Below are positions 36,296 to 45,844 of a DNA stretch of 64,000 nt, piece by piece. The notes below the pieces were generated by a model. That model searched no databases. It worked only from the letters and a program-made list of their open reading frames with translations, and was not told the origin of the DNA. Source of the stretch: Reyranella massiliensis 521 (GTDB taxonomy: Bacteria; Pseudomonadota; Alphaproteobacteria; Reyranellales; Reyranellaceae); NCBI GenBank assembly GCA_945862125.1, contig CAMAYC010000006.1:1-64000 (forward strand). Reading direction: 5' to 3'. The translations under genes and the position numbers were made by a program. Each line of letters begins with the position of its first letter. The first letter of the stretch is position 1.

Positions 36296-37513
36296 ATGAC
36301 CTTGGAATTACTGACCTCCCGGGAGGCGGCCCGCCGGCTGGGCGTGTCGGCCGCCACGCTCTACGCCTATGTCAGCCGCGGCCTGCTGCGCTCGGAGGCG
36401 GTCGACGGCAGCCGGGAGCGGCGCTACCGCGCCGACGACGTCTTGCGCCTGAAGCGCCGCCGCGATGTAGGCCGCAAGGCCGAGTCGATCGCCAACCACG
36501 CTCTGGACTTCGGCACGCCGGTGCTCGAGTCGGCCCTGACGCTGATCGAGAATGGCCGTCTCTACTATCGCGGCATCGACGCCGCCCGGCTGGCCGAGAC
36601 GGCGTCGCTGGAGGATGTCGCCCGGCTCCTGTGGGACTGCGATGACAAGCCCTTCTCCGCCGATAATCTGCCACCGCTCACCACCGCCTTGCGCCGCGCC
36701 TGGATCGCCGCAGCGACCCTGTCGCCATCCGATCGCTGCCTCGTGCTGCTGCCGGCCGCGGCGGCGCTCGATCATCCGAGTTGGGTCGAGGATCGTTCGG
36801 CCATGCTGGAAACCGGAGTGCGCGTGCTGCGCCTGCTGACAGCGGCGGTGACGGCGCGCCCACTGTCCACTCTCCCCGTACACGAACAGCTCGCGGTGGC
36901 GTGGCGCGTGCCCGCCGATCGCCTGGCGGTAGTTCGGGCCGTGCTGGTGCTTCTGGCCGACCATGAATTCAATGCCTCGGCGTTCGCCGCGCGGGTCGTG
37001 GCCTCCACGGGCGCCAATCTCTACGGCGCCACCATGGCGGGCCTGGCCGCGCTCAACGGTCCGCGCCATGGCGGCGCCACGCGACGGGTTGCCGCGATGT
37101 TCGACGAACTCAAGAACACCAAGGACCTCGATGCGGATCTGGGGGGCATGCTGCGCGCCCGCGTCTACATCCCCGGGTTCGGCCACCAACTTTATCCCGA
37201 TGGCGATGTCCGGGCGGCGACCTTGATGGCCCTGCTGCGCAAGGCTCTGCCGAACTCGCCGGAACTGGATTTCGCCGAGCGCCTGTCGGCGGCGGTCGAG
37301 CGGCTGATCGACCGCAAGGCCAATGTCGATTTCGCCAGTGTGACGGTCGAGCGCGTACTCGGCCTGCCCAAGGATTCAGCCCTGGCGTTGTTCCTGCTCG
37401 GCCGCACGGTCGGCTGGATCGCCCATTCCCTGGAGCAGGCAAATGGCGGATTGATCCGGCCCCGCGCGCGATATACGGGTCCCCCTCCTGGAGTCCCGCG
37501 ACCCGAAGCCTGA
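36296..37513 (+). CDS. MerR-type HTH fused to a citrate synthase domain
   Basis: A 405-residue protein. Residues 6-60 are a MerR-like helix-turn-helix: TSREAARRLGVSAATLYAYVSRGLLRS, then RRYRADDVLRLKRR. Residues about 70-395 are a citrate synthase fold with H258 (GPRHGGA), H297 (PGFGHQLYPDGDVRA) and D345 (NVDF), so the catalytic trio is kept, although GHRIYK is GHQLYP. It may be a metabolite-sensing regulator, an enzyme, or both. No Shine-Dalgarno precedes the ATG, and the proposed promoter would start transcription at about the ATG, so a leaderless mRNA is likely. Confidence 0.88.
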   Translation: MTLELLTSREAARRLGVSAATLYAYVSRGLLRSEAVDGSRERRYRADDVLRLKRRRDVGRKAESIANHALDFGTPVLESALTLIENGRLYYRGIDAARLAETASLEDVARLLWDCDDKPFSADNLPPLTTALRRAWIAAATLSPSDRCLVLLPAAAALDHPSWVEDRSAMLETGVRVLRLLTAAVTARPLSTLPVHEQLAVAWRVPADRLAVVRAVLVLLADHEFNASAFAARVVASTGANLYGATMAGLAALNGPRHGGATRRVAAMFDELKNTKDLDADLGGMLRARVYIPGFGHQLYPDGDVRAATLMALLRKALPNSPELDFAERLSAAVERLIDRKANVDFASVTVERVLGLPKDSALALFLLGRTVGWIAHSLEQANGGLIRPRARYTGPPPGVPRPEA

Positions 37514-37524
37514 GACCTTGCCCC

Positions 37525-38097
37525 ATGACCGACGCCCTGATCGTCATCGACATGCAACAAGGTTCATTCGGCGAGACCGCCCAACGGCACGACGCCGAGG
37601 GCCTCGTCGGCCGGCTGAACGAACTGGCCGGCGCGGCGCGACGCAACGGCGGCGCCGTCGTCTTCATCCAGCACGATGGCCCCACGGGCGACCCCCACCA
37701 TCCGGATCTCCCCGGCTGGCGGCTCCTGGCCGACCTTGATGTGGATCAGGACGACACCATCATCCGGAAAACATCTTGCGATGCCTTCCTTGAGACGACG
37801 CTCGAGGCCTTCCTGCGTGCGCGCGCGATCGACCGTCTGGTCATCACCGGGTGTGCCACTGACTATTGCGTCGACACCACGGTCAGAAGTGCGCTTGCCC
37901 GCGGCTATCCGACGATCGTTCCCTCGGATGGCCACACCACGTCGAACCGGGCTCATCTGTCGGCCGAAAAGATCATCGAGCATCACAATGCGATCTGGGC
38001 GGACTTCATTGCGCCGCGTGGGCCGGCGACGGTCTGTCCCAGCTCGGACGTTATCCACCAAATCGCCGCCTTGCGGGACCGGCACCTGCGTGCTTAA
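37525..38097 (+). CDS. Isochorismatase-family cysteine hydrolase
   Basis: A 190-residue hydrolase with the complete triad of the cysteine-hydrolase branch: D9 (LIVIDMQQG), K82 (IIRKTSCDAF) and C115 (GCATDYCVDTT). Such enzymes cleave amides such as nicotinamide, N-carbamoylsarcosine or ureidoacrylate; the substrate is not evident. It starts 12 bp after the HTH-citrate synthase fusion and may be co-transcribed with it. Confidence 0.88.
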   Translation: MTDALIVIDMQQGSFGETAQRHDAEGLVGRLNELAGAARRNGGAVVFIQHDGPTGDPHHPDLPGWRLLADLDVDQDDTIIRKTSCDAFLETTLEAFLRARAIDRLVITGCATDYCVDTTVRSALARGYPTIVPSDGHTTSNRAHLSAEKIIEHHNAIWADFIAPRGPATVCPSSDVIHQIAALRDRHLRA

Positions 38098-38109
38098 CGT
38101 CGCGTTTTA

Positions 38110-39078
38110 GTGACAAAGAAACGCATGGGCCTGCCGAGGCTGCCCCACCTCCTCGGCATCGAGGGACTTGCTCCCGAGACTATTTCGGGATTGCTCGACC
38201 TATCCGAAAATTACATCGACCAGAACAGATCGATCGACAAACGGCGCGACATGCTCGCAGGCCGGACCGTCATCAACCTGTTCTTCGAGAATTCGACGCG
38301 AACGCGGACCAGCTTCGAGGTCGCCGCCAAGCGGCTGGGCTCCGACGTCATCAACATGGATGTCGCCACCTCCTCCGTGCGCAAGGGCGAGACGCTGCTC
38401 GATACGGCGATGACGCTCAACGCGATGCGGCCCGACGCCATCGTCGTACGTCATCACGAGTCGGGCGCCGTGAATCTGCTGTCGCAGAAGGTCAATTGCG
38501 CCGTCATCAACGCCGGCGACGGCCAGCACGAGCACCCGACCCAGGCGCTGCTCGATGCGCTCACCATCCGACGACGACGCGGCAGCCTGCAGGGGCTGCT
38601 GGTGGCGATCTGCGGCGACATCATGCACAGCCGCGTGGCGCGCTCGAACATCCATCTGCTCCAGATCATGGGCGCGCGCGTGCGCGTCGTCGGCCCACCT
38701 ACGCTGATGCCGACCGACATCGACAAGATGGGCGTAGAAGTCCACTACAACATGAAATCCGGCCTGGCCGACGTCGACATCGTCATGATGCTGCGCCTGC
38801 AGACCGAGCGCATGCAGGGCATCTTCGTGCCCTCGATCAGCGAATACTTCCATTTCTTCGGCCTCGACCACGCCAAGCTGAAATATGCCAAGCCCGACGC
38901 ACTGATCATGCATCCCGGTCCGATGAACCGTGGCGTCGAGATCGACTCCGAGGTCGCCGACGATCTCGATCGCAGCGTCATCCACGAGCAGGTCGAGATG
39001 GGCGTGGCCGTGCGCATGGCCTGCCTCGAGGCCTTGATCGGCGAGCGGCGCAATGCCCTGGTCGGAGCCGTGGCATGA
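38110..39078 (+). CDS. pyrB: Aspartate carbamoyltransferase catalytic subunit
   Basis: A 322-residue enzyme of pyrimidine synthesis with carbamoyl-phosphate motif [21 protein letters not shown], and the aspartate-site [14 protein letters not shown] 38110 or ATG 38125 is the start; neither has a strong ribosome site. Its stop overlaps the dihydroorotase-like gene as ATGA, so the two are coupled. Confidence 0.96.
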   Translation: MTKKRMGLPRLPHLLGIEGLAPETISGLLDLSENYIDQNRSIDKRRDMLAGRTVINLFFENSTRTRTSFEVAAKRLGSDVINMDVATSSVRKGETLLDTAMTLNAMRPDAIVVRHHESGAVNLLSQKVNCAVINAGDGQHEHPTQALLDALTIRRRRGSLQGLLVAICGDIMHSRVARSNIHLLQIMGARVRVVGPPTLMPTDIDKMGVEVHYNMKSGLADVDIVMMLRLQTERMQGIFVPSISEYFHFFGLDHAKLKYAKPDALIMHPGPMNRGVEIDSEVADDLDRSVIHEQVEMGVAVRMACLEALIGERRNALVGAVA

Positions 39079-40424
39079 GCGGCAACACCTACAAGACGGC
39101 GCCTCCGCACTCTGGGTCCACCGCCTACATCAATGCCCGCATCATCGATCCGACGGCCGATAGCGAGTATCTCGGCGCTGTCCTGATCAGCGACGGCAAG
39201 ATTGCCGACTTCGGCCCCAACCTGTTCGCCTCGGGCGCACCCTACGGCATCGAGTCGGTCGATTGCCGCGGACTCGTGCTCGCACCGGGCCTGGTCGACA
39301 CCCGCGTCCATACCGGCGAGCCCGGTGAGGAACACAAAGAGACTCTGGAGAGCGCCGGCGCCGCCGCGGCGGCAGGCGGCATCACGTCGCTGGTGCTGCT
39401 GCCTGACAACGAGCCGCCATTCGACGATGCCTCGCTGATCGAGTTCGTGGCGCGCCGCGCCCGGCTGATCAAGCTGGTGAACATGTACGCCTACGGCGCA
39501 CTCACCGTGGGCCTCGAGGGAAAGGAACTGGCCGAACTCGGCCTGCTGGCCGAGGCCGGGGCCGTCGCGTTCACGGACGCCGACCACGCCGTGGGCAGCG
39601 CCCAGGTGATGCGCCGCGCCCTTTACTACGCCAAGGCATTCGACGCGCTGATCGTCCACCTGCCGCAGGAACCGACACTCTCGGGCGGCCACATGACCAG
39701 CGGCGAGATGGCGACTCGGCTCGGCCTCTCGGGCAATCCGCCGCTCGCCGAAGTGATGATGGTCGAACGCGACATCCGGCTGGTCGAGATGACCGGCGGG
39801 CGGATGCACCTGGCCAAGATCTCGACCGCCGAGTCGGTGCAGGTGATCGCCGCAGCCAAAGCGCGCGGGCTGAAAATTACCTGCGATACGGCGGCGCCCT
39901 ATTTTGCGCTGAACGATCTGGCCGTCGGCGACTACCGCACCTTCGGCAAGCTGGTGCCGCCGCTGCGCGCCGAGAAGGATCGCGCCGCAATCGTCGAGGG
40001 CCTCAAGAGCGGCGTGATTGACGCCATCGTCTCCGACCACCGACCGCAGGACCAGGACAGCAAGCGCGTGCCGTTCGCCCAGGCGTTGCCGGGCGGTATC
40101 GGGCTCGAAACCCTGCTGCCGATCTCGCTCGAGCTGGCGCACAACGGCCATCTCACCCTGCCGCAACTTTTCCAGCGGCTGTCGAGCACGCCGGCCCGCC
40201 TGTTCGGCCTGCCGGGCGGCCGTCTCGCCAAGGGCGCGCCTGCCGACCTCGTGGTGTTCGATGCCGACTATGCCTGGCAGATCGACCGCACCGATCTGTG
40301 GAGCAAGACCAAGAACACGCCGTTCGATGAGCGCCCGGTGCAGGGCCGCGTCATGGCCACCATCGTCGGCGGCCGCACGATCTACCGCGACGACAGTTTC
40401 ATGATCGCTGCCGCTGCGGCCTAG
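39075..40424 (+). CDS. Dihydroorotase-like protein (PyrC' type) with degenerate metal site
   Basis: A 449-residue amidohydrolase-fold protein. In active dihydroorotases the metal site opens DxHVHxR; here it is D75-T-R77-V-H79-T-G, so the first His is Arg. The late segment is [15 protein letters not shown], where active enzymes have DHAPHxxxK, so the last His is Gln. This pattern fits the non-catalytic dihydroorotase-like partner that forms a complex with PyrB in some bacteria. It is coupled to pyrB by ATGA. A functional pyrC would then be elsewhere in the genome. Confidence 0.82.
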   Translation: MSGNTYKTAPPHSGSTAYINARIIDPTADSEYLGAVLISDGKIADFGPNLFASGAPYGIESVDCRGLVLAPGLVDTRVHTGEPGEEHKETLESAGAAAAAGGITSLVLLPDNEPPFDDASLIEFVARRARLIKLVNMYAYGALTVGLEGKELAELGLLAEAGAVAFTDADHAVGSAQVMRRALYYAKAFDALIVHLPQEPTLSGGHMTSGEMATRLGLSGNPPLAEVMMVERDIRLVEMTGGRMHLAKISTAESVQVIAAAKARGLKITCDTAAPYFALNDLAVGDYRTFGKLVPPLRAEKDRAAIVEGLKSGVIDAIVSDHRPQDQDSKRVPFAQALPGGIGLETLLPISLELAHNGHLTLPQLFQRLSSTPARLFGLPGGRLAKGAPADLVVFDADYAWQIDRTDLWSKTKNTPFDERPVQGRVMATIVGGRTIYRDDSFMIAAAAA

Positions 40425-40441
40425 CGGCCGCGGACGGCCGC
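40424..40441 (+). terminator. Hairpin after the dihydroorotase-like gene
   Basis: GCGGCCG (40424-40430) and CGGCCGC (40435-40441) form a 7-bp stem with a CGGA loop directly at the stop codon. No T run, so it is a weak or processing-type terminator at most. Confidence 0.4.
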
Positions 40442-40511
40442 GAATTCACGCCTCGAAACCGCCACTTCGTCTGGTATTGTTGCGAAGAATTCACGGATCA
40501 GGTCAATCACG

Positions 40512-41294
40512 ATGCTTCGACAGTCGATTATTCTTGGAATGGCGACCCTGGCGTTCGCCGGCGTGGGCCATGCGCAGACGCGTGGCCCGTCGCGCGACGA
40601 CCTGCTCGACGCGCTGACGCGGCACATCCAGATTTGCGGCGAGATGACCGCGACCGAGGCGCGGCTCGCCTGCTACGATAGGCTGCAGACGCAGGTTGGC
40701 GGCGTCCAGGGGACCGCGCCTGCCGCCGCTGCGGCCGCCCCCACGCCGACACCGTTGCAGCCCGGGCCCGCAGCGACACCGTCGACCGGCTCGTCGATCA
40801 GTTCCACGCCACTCACACCGCAGCCGCTCGGCGTTCCCGGCGGCGGCGTGGCGACGTTGGGGTCAGGCGCGCAGCCGCCGGCGAGTCCGCTCGGCCAGCC
40901 GCAGGATCCCAATGCCGCCTTCGACCCGCGCACCGCGACCCAGCCGCGCCCGCCCGAGGGATTGCAGCCCAAGCCGCGGCCGGCCGTCCGCCGCACAGGC
41001 ACGCGCCCGATCCCCTACTCGGCAACGCCGCAGCCGCTCGTCGTGCTGGGCGCCGCCAACCTGACCTACGGCGACTCGCGGTACTGGCAGGTCTCGATCA
41101 CGCTGACGTCCAACACGCCGCGGCCGATCGAGACGCAGGCCCAGTGCACCTTCATGAACGCCGGCCGGCCGGTCGAGGATGTCTACTTCGGTCCGGTGAC
41201 GATCCAGCCCGGCGAGCAGATCAGCACCGATCTGGTCGGCCCTCCGACCACCGCATACATCGATTCCACCAACTGCCGGGTCGTGAGCCCCTGA
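40512..41294 (+). CDS. Secreted protein with a proline-rich linker, unknown function
   Basis: A 260-residue protein with a signal peptide cleaved after HAQ. Residues 25-57 hold LDALTRHIQICGEMTATEARLACYDRLQ, with two cysteines. About 66-160 is a low-complexity Pro/Ala/Thr/Gly linker. The C-terminal 95 residues form a beta-rich domain (VVLGAANLTYGDSRYWQVSITLTS) with two more cysteines near the end. The small N-terminal segment is found in several periplasmic proteins of unknown role. It lies between the pyr genes and plsY. Confidence 0.72.
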   Translation: MLRQSIILGMATLAFAGVGHAQTRGPSRDDLLDALTRHIQICGEMTATEARLACYDRLQTQVGGVQGTAPAAAAAAPTPTPLQPGPAATPSTGSSISSTPLTPQPLGVPGGGVATLGSGAQPPASPLGQPQDPNAAFDPRTATQPRPPEGLQPKPRPAVRRTGTRPIPYSATPQPLVVLGAANLTYGDSRYWQVSITLTSNTPRPIETQAQCTFMNAGRPVEDVYFGPVTIQPGEQISTDLVGPPTTAYIDSTNCRVVSP

Positions 41295-41304
41295 GCCTGC
41301 CGCG

Positions 41305-41907
41305 ATGGTCTCGACCGTGATCCTGCTTCTCGGACCGTTCCTGCTGGGTTACCTGCTGGGATCGATCCCATTCGGCCTTGTGCTGACGCGCGCTGCGGGA
41401 CTCGGCGATATTCGCAAGGTGGGCTCCGGCAATATCGGCGCCACCAATGTGCTGCGCGCAGGCGGCAAGGGTTTGGCGGCGGCGACCCTGCTGCTCGACG
41501 CGGCGAAGGGCTGGGTTGCGGTCATGATAGCCCACTACATCGGACTCGAGCCTGCGGTGGCAGCCGGCGCCGGCGCGGTGCTCGGGCACGTGTTCCCGGT
41601 GTGGCTGGGCTTCAAGGGCGGCAAGGGCGGGGCGACGGTGCTTGGCGTATTTCTGGGCTTGAGCTGGCCGGTCGCCGCTGTCGGCGCCGTTATGTGGCTG
41701 CTGATCGCCGCGATCTTCCGTTATTCTTCGCTCGCCACCCTGCTCGCCACCGCGTTCGCCGCCGCCTCGGCATGGTGGCTCGCGCCGCGCCCGGTCGCGA
41801 TGCTGGCTGCGATGCTGGTGCTGCTGGTATGGGCCAAGCACCATGAAAATATCCGCCGCCTGCTTGCCGGCAGCGAGAGCAGGATCGGCCAAAAGAAGAG
41901 CGCCTAG
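41305..41907 (+). CDS. plsY: Acyl-phosphate:glycerol-3-phosphate acyltransferase
   Basis: A 200-residue membrane enzyme that makes lysophosphatidic acid from acyl-phosphate. The signature segments are LLGSIPFGLVLTR, GSGNIGATNVLRAGGKG, and HVFPVWLGFKGGKGGAT; five helices are evident. Its neighbours pyrBC upstream and dprA-topA downstream are the normal order, but a 4.9-kb insertion now separates it from dprA. Confidence 0.95.
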   Translation: MVSTVILLLGPFLLGYLLGSIPFGLVLTRAAGLGDIRKVGSGNIGATNVLRAGGKGLAAATLLLDAAKGWVAVMIAHYIGLEPAVAAGAGAVLGHVFPVWLGFKGGKGGATVLGVFLGLSWPVAAVGAVMWLLIAAIFRYSSLATLLATAFAAASAWWLAPRPVAMLAAMLVLLVWAKHHENIRRLLAGSESRIGQKKSA

Positions 41908-42021
41908 CTCACTCCCAGGATCCGGTTGCCCGAGACCTCGGGGATGTTTTTGCCCGCGGTCTCGTCAAGCACGCAGGCCTGCGTTAGGGTCACTACACAA
42001 CAACTGCAGGAGGCAATGACC

Positions 42022-43602
42022 ATGTTCGTTGCTCGTATCGCCGCGCTGACTGTCGCCACCCTTTGCCTGGCCTCGGCCGTCGAGGCCAAAACCTTGCGCT
42101 GGGCCAGCCAGGGAGACGCCCTCACCCTCGATCCGCATTCGCAGAACGAAGGCCCGACCACCGCGATGAACCAGCACATCTACGATCCGCTGATCCAACG
42201 CGACCCCAAGCTCGCCAAGGTCCCGAACCTGGCACTGTCGTGGAAGCCGATCGCGCCGGACACCTGGGAGTTCAAGCTCAGGCCTGACGTCAAGTTCAGC
42301 GACGGCACGCCCTTCACCGCCGACGACGTGGTGTTCAGCTACAACCGCGCGCTGGCACCGACCTCCGACTTCCGCGCCTATATCTCGAGCGTCAAGGAAG
42401 TGAAGGCGATCGATCCGCTGACCGTCCACATCATCACCAACGGGCCCAACCCCATCCTGCCCGACTACACGACCAGCATCATGATCATGTCCAAGGCATG
42501 GGCAGAGAAGAACAACGTCACCAAGCCGCAGAGCTACAAGGACAAGGAAGAGACCTTCGCAGTGCGCAATGCGATGGGCACCGGCCCCTACACGGTCAAG
42601 CAGCGCGACGCCGACGTGCGCACCGTGATGACGAAGAACCCGACCTACTGGGGCGCCAAGCAGTTTCCCGACTATCCCGACGAACTGGTCTACACGCCGG
42701 TCAAGGAACCCTCGACCCGCGTCGCCGCGCTGATCTCGGGTCAGGTCGACTTCGTGCTCGATGCGCCGCTGCAGGACATCGCACGCATCAAGCAGACGGC
42801 AGGGCTGAAGACCGAGGAGACCGCGCAGGTCCGTTCGATCTTCCTAGGCCTCGACATGGGCTCGGCCGAACTCAAGTACTCCGACGTCAAGGGCAAGAAC
42901 CCGTTCGCCGACAAGCGCGTTCGCCAGGCCATGTACCAGGCGCTCGACATGAACGCGATCAAGACCAAGGTGATGCGCAACTTCGCGGCGCCCGCCGGCC
43001 TGGTCACCTCGCCCGGCGTGCACGGCTATACGCCTGCGCTCGACCAGCGCCAGAAGTACGACGTGGCCGCCGCCAAGAAGCTGATGGCCGACGCAGGCTA
43101 TCCCAACGGCTTCGGCGTCACGCTCGACTGTCCCAATGATCGCTACAACAACGACGAGCAAATCTGCCAGGCGGTCGCTGGCATGCTGGCGCAAATCGGC
43201 ATCAAGGTAGATTTGCAGGCGCGCTCCAAGACGCTGCACTTTCCCAAGCTGCAGAAGAAGGACTCCAGCTTCTTCCTGCTGGGCTGGGGCGTTCCGACGC
43301 TCGATTCGCACTATGTCTTCACCTTCCTCTACCAGACCAGCGACGCGGCAAAGAAGGTGGGGAGCTGGAACTTCACCGGCTACAGCAACGCCAAGCTCGA
43401 CGAGCTGAGCGACGCGATGCTGAAGGAGGTCGACCAGGCCAAGCGCGACAAGATGGTCGCCGACGCCTGGGCGACAGTGGTCGCCGACATGCCTTACCTG
43501 CCGTTGCATCACCAGCTGATCGTCTGGGCGATGAGCGACAAGGTGACGATGCCGATCTTCGCCAACGACGCGCCCAACTTCAAATACTCGAAGATCAAGT
43601 AA
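42022..43602 (+). CDS. ABC transporter substrate-binding protein, peptide/oligopeptide type (SBP_5)
   Basis: A 526-residue periplasmic binding protein with a signal peptide (cleaved after VEA). The SBP_5 start KTLRWASQGDALTLDPHS and the loop VKFSDGTPFTADDVVFSY are typical of dipeptide/nickel/glutathione-type receptors. AGGAGG lies 8 nt before ATG 42022; ATG 42016 is too close to it. First gene of an operon with two permeases and an MFS gene. No ATPase gene follows. Confidence 0.92.
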   Translation: MFVARIAALTVATLCLASAVEAKTLRWASQGDALTLDPHSQNEGPTTAMNQHIYDPLIQRDPKLAKVPNLALSWKPIAPDTWEFKLRPDVKFSDGTPFTADDVVFSYNRALAPTSDFRAYISSVKEVKAIDPLTVHIITNGPNPILPDYTTSIMIMSKAWAEKNNVTKPQSYKDKEETFAVRNAMGTGPYTVKQRDADVRTVMTKNPTYWGAKQFPDYPDELVYTPVKEPSTRVAALISGQVDFVLDAPLQDIARIKQTAGLKTEETAQVRSIFLGLDMGSAELKYSDVKGKNPFADKRVRQAMYQALDMNAIKTKVMRNFAAPAGLVTSPGVHGYTPALDQRQKYDVAAAKKLMADAGYPNGFGVTLDCPNDRYNNDEQICQAVAGMLAQIGIKVDLQARSKTLHFPKLQKKDSSFFLLGWGVPTLDSHYVFTFLYQTSDAAKKVGSWNFTGYSNAKLDELSDAMLKEVDQAKRDKMVADAWATVVADMPYLPLHHQLIVWAMSDKVTMPIFANDAPNFKYSKIK

Positions 43603-43637
43603 CAAGGCTGCACTGAAGCAACAGGAAAGCCGGCGCC

Positions 43638-44666
43638 GTGCTGGCTTTCATCGTGTCCCGTCTCCTCCAGTCGCTGGCAGTCATGCTGGCGGTGTCGTTC
43701 CTGTGCTTCGTGCTGTTCAACTTCGTCGGAGACCCGGTGAACAACATGGTCGGTCAGGAGGCGACGGCCTCCGACCGCGAGGAGATGCGGCGCGACCTCG
43801 GGCTGGAGGACTCCGTGGCGGTGCAGTTCGTGCGCTTCCTCGGCAATGCCGCGACCGGCAACTTCGGCAAGAGCTATCGCCTGGCCCGGCCGGTCTCCGA
43901 CCTGATCGTGGAACGAATGCCGGCGACGCTGGAACTGGTGGCGGTGGCGGCCTTGCTGGCGCTGGCCATGGGCATCCCGCTGGGCGTACTGACGGCGCTC
44001 CGGCGCCACAGCGTCGGCAGCGGCGCGATCATGACCTTCTCGCTGGCGGGCGTGGCCATGCCCACCTTCGTCATCGGCATCCTGCTGATCTATGTCTTTT
44101 CGGTCGAGTGCATATCGTGGGCGCCGGCGATCGGCCTGCCGGCAGGTTGGTGCTTCCCCTCCTTCGGCCGTGGCGAGACAGTGAAGCTCGGCTGGTGGAA
44201 TACGGGGCTGCTGACCGCGTCGGGGCTGAAGGCGATCGTGCTGCCGGCCTTCACGCTCTCGCTGTTCCAGATGACCCTGGTGCTGCGCCTGGTACGCTCG
44301 CAAATGCTCGAGGTCCTGCGCACCGACTACATCAAGTTCGCGCGCGCGCGCGGCCTCACCAACCGCGCCGTCCACTTCCGGCACGCGCTCAAGAACACGC
44401 TGCTGCCGGTGATCACCGTGATCGGCATCCAGATCGGCGGCCTGATCGCGTTCTCGATCATCACCGAAACGGTGTTCCAGTGGCCCGGCATGGGCCAGCT
44501 CTTCATCCAGTCGGTGCAGTTCGCCGACATTCCGGTGATGGCGGCCTATCTCGTGATGGTCTCGTTCATCTTCGTGGCGATCAATTTCTTCGTCGACCTG
44601 CTCTACGCCACCATCGACCCCCGGCTCCGGCTCGATCGCGCCCAGCTCGGCACGGCGGGCGGATGA
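43638..44666 (+). CDS. ABC transporter permease, DppB/OppB family
   Basis: A 342-residue membrane permease with six helices and the EAA loop DYIKFARARGLTNRAVHFRHAL. N-terminal LAFIVSRLLQSLAVMLAVSFLCF is the usual first helix. The start is GTG (43638). Its stop overlaps the MFS gene by 4 bp (ATGA), an unusual interruption between the two permease genes. Confidence 0.93.
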   Translation: MLAFIVSRLLQSLAVMLAVSFLCFVLFNFVGDPVNNMVGQEATASDREEMRRDLGLEDSVAVQFVRFLGNAATGNFGKSYRLARPVSDLIVERMPATLELVAVAALLALAMGIPLGVLTALRRHSVGSGAIMTFSLAGVAMPTFVIGILLIYVFSVECISWAPAIGLPAGWCFPSFGRGETVKLGWWNTGLLTASGLKAIVLPAFTLSLFQMTLVLRLVRSQMLEVLRTDYIKFARARGLTNRAVHFRHALKNTLLPVITVIGIQIGGLIAFSIITETVFQWPGMGQLFIQSVQFADIPVMAAYLVMVSFIFVAINFFVDLLYATIDPRLRLDRAQLGTAGG

Positions 44667-45844
44667 ACGCGCGTCCTACCGCCTCCCGCGCGATGCCATG
44701 GGCCCTGATCGCGGCGGCCTGCCTAGGCTCGTTCGCCGCCACTTCGAGCGGCACGACGCGCGCGCCCTTCCTGCTCGAGATGGCGCGTGACCTTGATGTC
44801 AGCATGCCGCTGGTCGCCAACCTCGTGTCGATGACGGCGACGGCCTGGGGCATCGCCTCGGCGCTGGGCGGTTGGCTCTCCGACCGGTTCGGTCGCCGCC
44901 CGCTGCTGATTGCCGCGCCCTTCGCGCTGGCGCTCGCCATGACGGCCCAAGCTTTCGCCGGCAATTTCCTCTGGGTTGCCATTTGGGCCAGCGTCGGCGG
45001 CGCCTGCGCCGGCACCTACACCGGCGTGGTCTTCGCCGAGGTCTCGGGCCGGGTCGAGGACCGCCAGCGCGGCCGCGCACTGGGTTGGGTGATGAGCGGC
45101 CAGTCGCTCACCCTGGTCGTGGGCGTTCCGATGGCCGCCGCCGTCGGATCGCTGATCGGGTGGCGTGGCTGGAATATCTGCGTGGCCGGCCTGGCGCTGG
45201 TCGCCTGCCTTTGCCTGTTCGTCACGCTGGGACGCGGCACCGCCGGCCACATCCGCCCGGCGACACGTCCATCGATGCGCGCCGTCTTCTCGCCCCGGGT
45301 GCTGGCGCTGCTCACCACCGGTATCGCCGAGCGAATCTGCTACGGGTTGGCGGCCGTGTACTTCGCCACCTTCCTGCAGGCGGTCTATGGCCTGTCGCTG
45401 GCCGAGATTGCCATTCCCCTTGCCGTCTTCGCGCTCGGCAATGTCGGCGGCACGATCCTGGGCGGCCAACTCGCCGACCGCGTGCGCGACCGGCTGATGA
45501 CCTTCGCCGTCGCGATGGCTCTGTCAGGCGTTGCCGCGCTCTTCCTCTTCATGTGGCATCCGGGACCAGCGACGTCGGTCGCCCTGGGCTTCGTATACGT
45601 GCTGCTGAACGCGCTCGGCCGGCCGTCCTTCATGGCGGCGCTGGCGGCGGTGCCGGAAGAGGTGCGCGGCACGGTGCTGGGGCTGAACGGCACCTCTGCC
45701 AGCCTCGGCTGGATCGGGGCGGCCGCCCTGGGCGCCGCCATGATCAGCTGGGGAGGGTTCGACGGCTTCGGTCCGCTGGCCGCGGCGCTGGCGCTGCTGG
45801 GCGCAATCGGCGCTCTCCTCAGCAAGCGAACGGCGGCGGCATGA
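44663..45844 (+). CDS. MFS transporter between the ABC permease genes
   Basis: A 393-residue major-facilitator protein with about 12 helices. The MFS signature GGWLSDRFGRRPLL follows helix 2, and GGQLADRVRDRLM is its second-half counterpart. The substrate is unknown. It is joined to the permease genes on both sides by 4-bp ATGA overlaps, so all three are co-translated. An MFS gene inside a peptide ABC operon is unusual and may report a two-step import-export scheme, or a later insertion that kept the coupling. Confidence 0.92.
   Translation: MNARPTASRAMPWALIAAACLGSFAATSSGTTRAPFLLEMARDLDVSMPLVANLVSMTATAWGIASALGGWLSDRFGRRPLLIAAPFALALAMTAQAFAGNFLWVAIWASVGGACAGTYTGVVFAEVSGRVEDRQRGRALGWVMSGQSLTLVVGVPMAAAVGSLIGWRGWNICVAGLALVACLCLFVTLGRGTAGHIRPATRPSMRAVFSPRVLALLTTGIAERICYGLAAVYFATFLQAVYGLSLAEIAIPLAVFALGNVGGTILGGQLADRVRDRLMTFAVAMALSGVAALFLFMWHPGPATSVALGFVYVLLNALGRPSFMAALAAVPEEVRGTVLGLNGTSASLGWIGAAALGAAMISWGGFDGFGPLAAALALLGAIGALLSKRTAAA

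Noticed and set aside
37866-40424. An 852-codon frame covering pyrB and the dihydroorotase-like gene
   Set aside because: The first half is pyrB read out of frame; the true dihydroorotase-like start is ATG 39075.
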